From positions 1 through 11,322 of the forward strand of contig JAIWNI010000323.1 in assembly GCA_025331435.1 (NCBI GenBank): a DNA stretch of 11,322 nt, written 5' to 3'. A model generated the notes under the pieces. The model saw only the letters and a program-made list of their open reading frames with translations. It did no database searches and was not told the origin of the DNA. Positions 1 through 6,529 of the stretch are shown here, piece by piece (the stretch's first letter is position 1; each line of letters begins with the position of its first letter). The stretch comes from Choanephora cucurbitarum. Its lineage: Eukaryota > Mucoromycota > Mucoromycetes > Mucorales > Choanephoraceae. A program made the position numbers and the translations under genes.

Positions 1-852
1 TGATCGGAAAGATAATGGCAAACTGGACAAACAGCATAGTATTTGATTCCGTCACTGCTCATTGTATGGAGATGGCTTCGTTTCAGGAGGGTTGCTACTG
101 TCTTTGGGAATCTAAACTCATCACCTTGCTATCTCCAATGCTTCGTTAAGGTCTTGCATATATGATTCAACTTGTTGATTGGGGATGTTGTTATTATGCA
201 TCTTGAGAACCGACTTAAAGAGAACCTTAGAAAAAGGAGTTTGAGGGATTTTGTCAGCTAAGTGAAAGAGATCTACTTAGTTTCATGATATTTACACTGA
301 TTATAGCTTTGATGAAAACACTTACAGATGAGATCCAGTTCAGATACAGGAGCAGGTTGGATGTTGGTGGGTCCAGATACAGCCGTGGCATCGGCAACTT
401 CTACAACGGCTTCTTCTTCATCTTCGGTATCACATTCGTCGTAGTATTGGATGTCTTCACGGAACACCTTCCTCTAGCATGTGGTTTTCTATGAATAACA
501 TGGTTAGGTCTTTATCATGTAGTTGAAAGAAGACAGTAACTCACCAAGGGATTGCTCAGACTCATTTACATTGATCTTTGCTGGAATGAAAATAGGGGGA
601 GTACTCTTGGCGATTCTACCATCTATGTGTTTCAAGACAAATAGTTAGAATTGTATGTCAATGAAGATACACACATTTAGAATGCTTACTGTAAGTTTTG
701 ACCCAGTCTTGATATGACATGCCATTGTACTTGCGATAGAGCTTGTGTGAACGATGAGTGGAACGCTTAATGAAGCGGTCTTCTCTTGGTGAGCACTTGC
801 AAACGTCACAGAAACAATAGACAAGAGAGTTGTTGGTAGAGGTAGCTGGCAT
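1..852 (-). pseudogene. Transposase-type protein, N-terminal part, frameshifted, runs off the left edge
   Basis: Four exons can be read: 852-690, 622-545, 488-326 and 257-1. The introns are 689-623 (67 bp), 544-489 (56 bp) and 325-258 (68 bp), all GT-AG. Introns 1 and 2 contain CTAAC branch sites and both are phase 1. Exon 1 encodes a candidate zinc module: C15-x2-C18 and H33-x2-H36. Exon 3 carries a glutamate-rich stretch. Exon 4 ends in a Pro-Lys-Thr-Val segment and a CPVCH motif (15-29) that looks like a second metal site ahead of the catalytic part. The gene matches the one at 10888 in intron phase and in the residues TY-x-GRIA across intron 1 (R copy TYEGRIA, L copy TYNGRIA). Two breaks are visible. 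Exon 3 in the spliced frame hits a TGA at 457-459, while the good frame is one base off (an extra G near 465-470 would explain it). Exon 4 hits a TGA at 121-123, while the frame carrying CPVCH opens at 128. A split of the real gene by unrecognised introns is possible but less likely. Confidence 0.6.
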
Positions 853-914
853 GTTAAAAGTAAGATTCTTGAATAAAATGGAGATTAATATTGCATCAGA
901 CTATTTTTCATCTG

Positions 915-924
915 CTTTTTTATA
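915..924 (-). promoter_or_regulatory. TATA box of the element L transposase gene
   Basis: Minus strand TATAAAAAAG ends 62 bases before the ATG at 852; its first base is 72 bases upstream. In element R the equivalent TATAAAA starts 74 bases upstream of the homologous ATG, which supports both as the real promoter. The TAA inside this box is also the stop codon of the upstream ORF at 920-1108. Confidence 0.55.
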
Positions 925-1108
925 CTTTGACATTTGTAAGCATCGTCTCAAGGCCGATACCAATCGGACCAAACAAGCAACTTCTCATTCGTTCCTTGGA
1001 TGAAAACAAATCAAAACCATCATTAGTAAGGAACAATTGATCAGAAACCAGGTACTCAGATAAAGGGGAATGATTGTCGATGTATGGTTCTTTTTGATCA
1101 AAATACAT
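920..1108 (-). pseudogene. Unrecognised ORF upstream of the transposase in element L, probably the 3' part of a decayed gene
   Basis: A 62-residue frame from the ATG at 1108 reads like real protein (balanced composition, Leu-Phe-Gly-Pro-Ile-Gly-Ile-Gly near the end). It stays open upstream of the ATG for some 15 codons. Farther up the minus strand, 1190-1400 gives further protein-like pieces in other frames: a basic stretch near 1340-1400 and a Gln/Glu-rich stretch near 1285-1320. This suggests a longer gene broken by indels. The stop codon falls inside the TATA box of the transposase gene. CACTA elements often carry a second gene, and this could be a relic of one, but I do not recognise the family. 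Confidence 0.35.
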
Positions 1109-1520
1109 TAAAGTAAGACATCTATCAAATTTAGCATCACTAGATTCTATTATGTTTTTTATTCAATTGAAGGAGCATATTGTTGCTATTTGATTGATAT
1201 ACGAGCAGCTCGTTTCATTTCTTCCAATCCATTGTTGTTGTCATTGAACATAGCACTTTCCTAATATATCTACAGTACAGAAGTTTGTTCAAGTGCAGCC
1301 GTCTGTTGTTCAAAAGACTGAGACAGAACGAATTGCACTGGGCCTTACGCTTCCACTTGTTGGTAACACCAAGCTTCTTCAAAGCCCATTTTTTTCATTG
1401 GATACAATTAGAAAAAAAACTTTTATTCTTTAGTAATCATTCTCAACACTTGTTTATACATGACAAGAGACTTTATGGATCACGAGATGAATGCAACTTG
1501 ACTTTAACCGCTGAACTTTA

Positions 1521-2020
1521 AACTAGCCGGAATACTTGACAATAAGAACTTCGCCATCTCGCCATTACTTTGTTGCGTTTACCCAATAGTTTTCTTTGGA
1601 GTATACAGAATATTAAACTATGCTGATATCAACTCCCTTGATATTCTCATAAACCTCTCTTGCCATGATAAGATGTGGTAGTGGTCAGCAGCTTAGTCTA
1701 TCTTTGATTGTATGGTCGCTTGCTTTCGATGTGTGTGAAAACAGCAATTAGTCAAATAATAGCGCAACACCTTAGCCCTATCCTACTCAAACTTATGATG
1801 TATCATTCCAACAATCACAAAAAATTGCTTTTCGAATCCATGTGTTTGAACGAACATTGATATTGACAACAGTTCGTAGCTTGCTGAATGCATTTGGTCT
1901 GATACATAAAATAAATTCGTTCGATTTCAATTGAATTACGCTTCGCTTTCTTTTATTTTATTCTTTTATTTTAATGCTATAAGCTCCCATTTATAAGCTT
2001 AATACTACTCATCAACAGAG
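1521..2020. other. AT-rich interior of element L, no gene seen
   Basis: I find no frame with protein-like composition and no paired splice signals. The stretch around 1930-1975 is rich in TTTTATT runs. A terminus-like sequence ending ATCAACA near 2017 was considered as an LTR edge but has no partner. Confidence 0.4.
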
Positions 2021-2260
2021 CTAGCACTTTACGTTCGACATTGACTTTTCTACTTCTTCAGTTTGTATCTTTCTACAAAGAATACAAGCAACCAACTCGG
2101 CAGTTTTAGAAGCTTCTTCTTCGCGATTCCAACACAGTAGAAAGTGATCTCATGAGCAACATCGTAGCAATAGTTCATACTTATTTCTTCTTGAGTGAGT
2201 CAGAGAGGTCTTTGTCTGATACTAAAGAAAGAAAAAAGCATTCCTACACCTGAGATTCAG
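2021..2260 (-). pseudogene. Decayed coding fragment inside element L
   Basis: On the minus strand a frame runs from about 2146 to the TAG at 2021-2023. It reads as a charged helix-prone segment with two cysteines three apart (a C-x-x-C pair) followed by a Glu/Lys-rich tail. Upstream in the same frame, after one TGA, the reading continues as a plausible Leu/Arg/Cys-rich stretch to about 2180. Before that a Ser/Asp/Lys-rich piece follows a CTTTCTTTAG acceptor-like site near 2225. No family is recognised. It may be a second transposon gene or a captured host fragment. The call rests only on composition and could be chance. Confidence 0.25.
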
Positions 2261-2622
2261 CACATAAAAGCAACCTTGAAAGACTAGTAAGTCTTTAATG
2301 ATTTGGAGAAAAAAATGAATGCTCTCGACCAATAAAATCAACGGAAGCATCTTTGCATAGACAATTTTTTAGCAGGCAAACTATCTTCACAGCTTAAGAA
2401 TCGGATTTTCAAAATAATTTCGACTTTTTTTTTCTCAAGTCAAAAAACTGTGGAATAGAACGTTCATAAAACGATGAATATTGGCAGTAAAGACCTACTT
2501 TTTTTTGCATAGATACACTAAGAACAATTAAACGATGTATACTCTTTATTTTGAAGCAATTTGGAGCTATATTCGATGCACTACTATTTTGCTGGATAAA
2601 CCACCCCAATCACAACCCATAA
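2147..2622. other. Non-coding stretch of element L between fragment and terminus
   Basis: Apart from the possible exon pieces near 2180-2260, no gene is visible. The sequence is AT-rich with A/T homopolymers (for example around 2425 and 2500). Confidence 0.35.
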
Positions 2623-2646
2623 AACAGACACTTTTTTGTGTCTGTT
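2623..2646. repeat. Subterminal hairpin of element L
   Basis: AACAGACAC and GTGTCTGTT form a perfect 9-bp stem around a six-T loop, about 30 bases inside the element end. Subterminal repeats are the usual transposase-binding region in CACTA elements; a role here is inference. Confidence 0.5.
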
Positions 2647-2657
2647 ACATGCCTCTC

Positions 2658-2677
2658 CGACTACATTTTTTGTAGTG
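2658..2677 (-). repeat. Terminal inverted repeat end of element L
   Basis: Read on the minus strand from 2677 it starts CACTACAAAAAAT and continues GTAGTCGG. It matches the terminus at 9482 for 13 of 13 bases and then for most of the next 18 with small gaps. Confidence 0.7.
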
Positions 2678-3142
2678 CTCAATTTTCTCGACCCCTACTT
2701 ACTTCTATAAAGGGAAATCAGTATTTTTCGAACCCCGACGCTTTCTACTATCCAACTAGCTCAAATTATAACCGGTGTTCATGGACCCCCATTTAACCTA
2801 ATTTGAGATCATTAATCAGCAATTTTTCTTGTATTTTTTCGGTCTTTACCTATGAAATGCATCGTCTCAATATTAATCCATTTCGCTCTCTTTGACTGGA
2901 ATGAATAGTGCTATATAGGTATCAAACATAAAAATGTTGTCACTCAAGCTGAGAGTTTGGGCTGATGCACAGGCTGAAATGAGCTTATTCAAGATTTATC
3001 ATGCTTATCCCACATTTAACACTGTGATAGAATCAGTCATCTCACTGAAACAATCTGACCACCACAGCTTTTGACAACATGGTTTTATCACTTATCAAAA
3101 CTGAGCTCATCATGATAGCTGTAAAGCATGGAGCCTAAATTA
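2678..3142. other. Intergenic stretch, nothing recognised
   Basis: It lies between the element L terminus and the last exon of the acidic-repeat gene. No ORF, repeat or RNA signal stands out. Confidence 0.4.
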
Positions 3143-3254
3143 CTAATTGCCAGCATCATCCTACAAATGTCAAATTACTCAAGTATAGACATCAAGGACA
3201 AAAATAAACCTCCAATTTAAAACATACCACTTTTAAATCAGCACTACTATCAAC

Positions 3255-3572
3255 ATTATCATGCTCATCACTATTATCATGCTCATCACTATTATCATGC
3301 TCATCACTATTATCATGCTCATCACTATTGTCATGCTCATCACTATTGTCATGTTCATCACTATTATCATACTCGTCAATATTATCATACTCATCAATAT
3401 TACCATCCTCATCAGTGTCATTATTATCAAAAGTATTTTTATCAGTATTACCATCCTCATCAGTATTAGTATAGTCATCGGTGTTATCATAGTCATCAGT
3501 ATTATCTTAGTCATCAGTGTTATCATGATCTTCATTATTTTCATAGTCATCAATATTATCATAGCCAGCATA
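3255..3572 (-). repeat. 18-bp tandem array (acidic hexapeptide coding on minus strand)
   Basis: Unit ATTATCATGCTCATCACT is perfect in four copies (3255-3326), then drifts through about a dozen more. One unit (3435-3446) is shortened to 12 bp, which keeps the reading frame. On the minus strand differences between units fall mostly on third positions (GAT/GAC, GAG/GAA) or swap Ser, Thr and Ile in one slot and His, Tyr and Asp in another. Confidence 0.85.
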
Positions 3573-3660
3573 ATCATTAACTTCAGCATCTTTATAATTC
3601 ACCCTACACAATCATAGACTAACTACACATAAACTCTTTCAAATACATCAAGTCTCGAGA
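3573..3660 (-). other. Uncertain exon junction of the acidic-repeat gene
   Basis: The frame entering the repeat opens after a TGA near 3614. A GTATTTG donor near 3640 paired with the GTGTAG acceptor near 3603 would give an intron of about 44 bp in matching phase 2, short for this window. This is the weakest part of the model. Confidence 0.25.
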
Positions 3661-3910
3661 GGGATCAATCTTAAAAATCCGTCATCTTGCATTGTTTGCG
3701 CAATCTGATTACCGCGGAGTTTATCCGTTGGATCGTTTCTTCAAGTACATCTAACGAGACTTTGATACTGCAAGATTAGTTAGAATAAGGCATAAAGGCT
3801 TGACTACAGACAAAGCATAAACTATACAAAAAGGGCAGACTCTCAGGCAGTTTCATCGTTCATGAACATGTAGTCACGATAAATTTGGATGAAAAGGAAC
3901 CCTTCCTCCC

Positions 3911-3923
3911 ATAAATATATATA
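3911..3923 (-). promoter_or_regulatory. TATA-like element between the divergent repeat regions
   Basis: An alternating T/A stretch (minus strand TATATATATTTAT) lies about 55-65 bases upstream of the minus-strand ATG at 3856. It is near symmetric, so it could also serve the plus-strand repeat region that begins near 3970. Confidence 0.4.
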
Positions 3924-3967
3924 CAGAGTAAGTTCCAGTTTATAAGCCTATAACTAGGCTATAAGCA

Positions 3968-4737
3968 GTGCAAACACATTCAGTAGCTATGACCATACCA
4001 ACGAGACTTATGCCAACAATGAGTGTAGTGAGAACTAGTGTACTGAGACTGATCATACTAACACTGTGTATAGTAACAACGATTATACTGAAAATGAGTG
4101 TCTTATTGATAAGTTTACTGATAATGAGCGTACTGACAATGAGCGTACTGATAATGAGGATAGTAAGAATGAGTAAGGAAGAAGTGATCATACAGCAAGG
4201 AAGTGTGATGAAGTTGAGAATACGGAAATCGAAGCACAATAAAATCAAGCACATTGAAACTGAGCATAAAGAAACTAAGCACAATGAAATCGAGCACAAT
4301 AAAACTGCGCATAAAGAAACTAAGCACAATGAAATCGAGCACAATGAAACTGAGCATAAAGAAATCAAGCATAAAGAAATCAAGCACAATGAAAGTGGGC
4401 ATAAGGAAATCAAGCATAATGAATTTGAGCATAATGAAAGTGGGTATAATAAAATGACGCATTAAAATTTGATGACAATGAAAATGAGTATAATGAAATT
4501 GAGCCCAATGAGATCCAGTCTAATGAGGTTCAGATTAATAAGATCCAGTCTAATGAGATAGAGCATTATGAATTTGAAAACACTAAAAGTGAATACAATG
4601 AAATTGACCACAATGAAACTATGCCTTATAAGATCAAGTTTAATGTAATCCAGCCTAATGAGATCCAGCCTAATGAGATCCAGCCCAATGAGATTCAGCC
4701 TAATGAGATTGAGCCTAATAAAGTTAAGCGATATTGA
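3968..4737 (+). pseudogene. Decayed reading frames over a 15-bp repeat (x-x-Asn-Glu-x pentapeptide)
   Basis: Three blocks translate as five-residue repeats with an Asn-Glu core. Block 1 (about 4010-4177) repeats T-D-N-E-R and is interrupted by TAG near 4043 and ended by TAA. Block 2 (about 4230-4465) repeats [KE]-H-[NK]-E-[IT] in the next frame and ends at TAA 4463-4465. Block 3 (4453-4737) repeats [QE]-P-N-E-I in the first frame and ends at TGA. The longest ATG-started frame, 3968-4465, reads block 1 out of frame as a hydrophobic string, which is probably an artefact. No family is recognised. Because 15 is a multiple of three, the array would keep its own translation in phase even if it were not coding. 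Present-day coding is therefore unproven. Confidence 0.35.
4010..4732 (+). repeat. 15-bp tandem array, about 45 diverged units
   Basis: The core AATGAR recurs every 15 bases. The best-preserved units are CAGCCTAATGAGATC at 4651-4665 and 4666-4680. Units near 4231-4450 use AAGCACAATGAAATC. The phase slips at about 4178-4230 and about 4463. Confidence 0.85.
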
Positions 4738-4978
4738 GTCAAGTACAGCTTTCTTTAGCTGATGCTGTATCTCCCAACTTTTTTTGCCGCAGCAGTATGG
4801 TTTAGACGACGTGATTGAAATGTGATTTAGGTGATTCAGTAGGAAGCACTAATTTAAATCAAGTTTTATTTATGGATTTAGAGTAAAAAAATACTAATTT
4901 TAAAATAAATAATAATAGACTATAGTAGGTAATATAATAATGAACGAAGTTTACTAATGATAATAAAAAGTGTTAGTA
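4738..4978. other. AT-rich spacer, nothing recognised
   Basis: No ORF with protein-like content. The stretch 4860-4970 is strongly A/T with many stops in every frame. Confidence 0.4.
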
Positions 4979-5012
4979 GACATACAAACATACACACATA
5001 CACACGCACAAA
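4979..5012 (+). repeat. Imperfect CA/ACAT microsatellite
   Basis: ACATACA and CACACA units run together just before a candidate exon. Confidence 0.6.
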
Positions 5013-5029
5013 TAGATACATATTCGGGT

Positions 5030-5433
5030 AAGCAAAGCAAGACCATCCAAGACTACCGCAAAGCTATCCAAGACTACCGCAAGGCTACCGTAAGACAAGA
5101 CAAGACCTCCATAAGACTTTGTAAGTATCGTTCCTGTCCACTTGAAGAGCTGTATCACTAACCTTACTTTTTACCCTTCTTTTTTTCGTAGGTAATGGTG
5201 TGCTTTCTCTCCTAGGCCTCTATCCCGATCGCGATCGTTGGTGTTCAAGACTGTCAAGACTTTCTTCCGCTTCCTACTTCCGTGATACCGTATGCTTCTG
5301 GTGTTCTATGCTTTTGGTGTTCTCTGCTGTGATTTCTTTGTTCTCTGATTTTGGTGTTTCCTGGTATGATCTCTCTATTCCTCTCTCTCACACTCTTAAT
5401 CTGGTGTTCTATGCTTTGGGTTGTGGTGTTTGA
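5030..5433 (+). CDS. Candidate spliced gene, unrecognised, start not found
   Basis: A strong intron lies at 5121-5191 (71 bp): donor GTAAGT, branch CACTAAC near 5157, pyrimidine tract and acceptor CGTAG. Joining the flanks keeps one frame open from about 4970 to a TGA at 5431-5433. The upstream exon contains a 21-bp duplication (5045-5086) giving two copies of IQDYRKA. The downstream exon is Leu/Ser/Phe-rich and runs into TTTGGTGTT-type low-complexity sequence, which may be non-coding. There is no in-frame ATG; the frame opens after TAA at 4964-4966. It could equally be a non-coding spliced transcript or the tail of a degraded gene. Confidence 0.28.
5045..5086 (+). repeat. 21-bp direct repeat, two copies
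   Basis: ATCCAAGACTACCGCAAAGC at 5045 recurs at 5066 with one change (AAGGCT for AAAGCT). Confidence 0.8.
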
Positions 5434-5889
5434 CACCTCTGAAGATCAAATCCTCATAAAGAAGATATCCAATTTTGGATATTAAAGATATTCATCATGA
5501 TCATCGTCATGGATTTAGTAATCCGATCATCAATTGAACTAGTCTAGAATGATTTCATATGTTAGTGCTATGGATCATACAAGGTTATAGACTAAGTTAG
5601 GTGCAAGCAGTAAAGTACTGCTAGACTATGACATAAAGACATTATGTTATAAAGGTGACACAAGCCTAGTAATGCACAATAAGCTCTGTAATATCTTGAT
5701 ATAGTAAAGTAAATGGACTAAAGAAAGTCAAAGACGTAATAGCTGTAGTAGATAGCAAATAGTATAAATACTCTCATTTATTTTGTTCAGAATAAAGGCA
5801 TACGTAAAACAGTCTCAAACTACTCATATACTTGTTACCTGTTACTTTATCTTTTTTTGAATCCTAAATATCACATGGGTTTCATTGTT
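5434..5889. other. Spacer between candidate exon and minisatellites
   Basis: No coding signal. An 18-bp palindrome (ATATCCAA, TT, TTGGATAT) lies at 5465-5482. A stretch with TATAAATAC near 5764 and AATAAAGG near 5793 resembles LTR-type signals, but no repeat edges support it. Confidence 0.35.
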
Positions 5890-5922
5890 CTATGCTCTTG
5901 GTGTTTCTATGCTTTTGGTGTT

Positions 5923-6190
5923 TCTTTGATTTGGTCTCTTTGTTCTGGTGCTTTGGTGTTTCTCTGATTTGGTCTCTCTATTCTGGTGCTTTTGGTGTTT
6001 CTCTGACTTGGTCTCTTTGTTCTGGTGCTTTGGTGTTTCTCTGATTAGGTCTCTCTATTCTGGTGCTTTTGGTGTTTCTCTGACTTGGTCTCTCTATTCT
6101 GCTGCTCTGGTGTTACTATGCTCTGATCTCTCTATTCTGGTGCTTTGGTGTTTCTCTGATTTGGTCTCTCTATTCTGGTGCTTTAGTGTT
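5923..6190 (+). repeat. 38/39-bp minisatellite, seven units
   Basis: Units at 5923, 5961, 6000, 6038, 6077, 6115 and 6153 have lengths 38, 39, 38, 39, 38, 38 and 38. Each runs from TCTCTGATTTGGTCTCTCTA to a TTTGGTGTT end. The 38/39 lengths break any reading frame, so frames across it (for example 5948-6448) are not real genes. Partial copies continue to about 6210. Related TTTTGGTGTT words occur at 5295-5430. Confidence 0.9.
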
Positions 6191-6268
6191 ACTATGACTT
6201 GGTTTCTCTCTCTTACCCTGGTGATGTATGTCTTGGCCCTTTTCTGCCTATCTCTCAAGCTCTGGGAT

Positions 6269-6364
6269 TCTACGCTTTGGTGTTTCTATGTTTTGGTGTT
6301 TCTATGTTTTGGTGTTTCTATGCTTTGGTGTTTCTATGCTTTGGTGTTTCTATGCTTTGGTGCT
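6269..6364 (+). repeat. 16-bp minisatellite, six units
   Basis: Unit TCTATGCTTTGGTGTT repeats at 6269, 6285, 6301, 6317, 6333 and 6349 with one or two changes. It shares TTTGGTGTT with the adjacent 38/39-bp array and probably arose from it. Confidence 0.9.
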
Positions 6365-6427
6365 TCGGTGATATGTCCCTCTTGGATTTATGATCAACTA
6401 GGTAACTTATCATCTACAGCTCATGTA

Positions 6428-6465
6428 CAGTGGGGTTGCAAAAAATAAGATAAAAATTTAAATTT
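6428..6465 (+). repeat. Left terminal inverted repeat of the Tc1 element
   Basis: It is identical to the reverse complement of 7726-7763 over all 38 bases; the match resumes briefly (CG) after one mismatch. Confidence 0.93.
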
Positions 6466-6529
6466 TCGTCTCAAATATGTTGACAATGCATGGAATGATT
6501 GATCCCCTTTATCTCTTTTTTATATCAAA

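Larger units (their letters stand above)
1..2677 (-). mobile_element. CACTA-like DNA transposon, element L (one end and 5' half)
   Basis: The minus strand at 2677 begins CACTACAAAAAAT, the classic CACTA terminus, followed within 20 bases by GTCGGAGAGGC. The opposite-facing element at 9482 begins with the same 13 bases and then GTCGGGAGGC, so the two ends belong to one family. Inside the end lies a short hairpin (2623-2646). A transposase-type gene then starts at 852 and runs leftward. Between end and gene (853-2622) there are only decayed coding fragments. The other end and any 3-bp target duplication lie outside the window, so copy length is unknown. CACTA (CMC/EnSpm) elements move by cut and paste with a Tnp2-type transposase. 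Assignment to that superfamily rests on the terminus plus the gene, not on a visible catalytic domain. Confidence 0.72.
3143..3856 (-). pseudogene. Spliced gene for a protein with an acidic Asp/Asn hexapeptide repeat, disrupted
   Basis: The first in-frame ATG is at 3856, with a TGA just upstream. Exon 1 (3856-3828) is followed by a 60-bp intron (3827-3768) with donor GTATAG, branch TTCTAACTAA and acceptor TTGCAG. Exon 2 (from 3767) encodes about 31 residues predicted helical and rich in Leu, Glu, Arg and Ile. It then meets TAA at 3671-3673, caused by a run of five T. One T fewer keeps a frame that reads on to about 3620 with protein-like content. From about 3600 to 3228 the minus strand encodes an acidic repeat D-N-x-D-[DE]-x, about 16 units, interrupted by one TAA at 3507-3509. 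A GTATGT donor (3227) and a TTTGTAG acceptor (3161) then join to a last exon (3160-3143) ending in TAG. The array is likely surface-exposed, disordered or metal-binding by composition; no function is known. The link between exon 2 and the repeat exon is uncertain. A homopolymer sequencing error is a possible cause of the first break. Confidence 0.5.

Noticed and set aside
1285..1521. 78-codon plus-strand frame in element L
   Set aside because: Composition is poor (Phe/His/Leu-rich), and the minus strand there gives more protein-like fragments.
1840..2018. Possible solo LTR on the minus strand (TGTTGATGAGTAG start, TATAAA, AATAAA)
   Set aside because: No matching CA end or target duplication was found, and the likeness to the LTR at 8928-9142 is limited to the first bases.
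3233..3617. Overlapping 118-codon frames on both strands across the 18-bp array
   Set aside because: Both are strings of Ile, Leu, Met, Thr and Val produced by reading the repeat out of frame. The acidic minus frame fits codon behaviour much better.
3940..4462. Long minus-strand frames over the 15-bp array
   Set aside because: They read the array antisense as Leu/Phe/Ser/Met repeats with no splice signals or known features.
3255..4732. CRISPR-like regular repeats
   Set aside because: Units are directly adjacent with no unique spacers, and the setting is a eukaryotic genome.
5640..5870. LTR-like stretch with TATAAATAC and AATAAAGG
   Set aside because: No TG...CA boundaries, no target duplication and no adjoining element.
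5948..6448. 166-codon plus-strand frame rich in Phe, Trp, Cys and Leu
   Set aside because: It lies on the 38/39-bp minisatellite, whose unit lengths break frame, and it crosses into the Tc1 inverted repeat.
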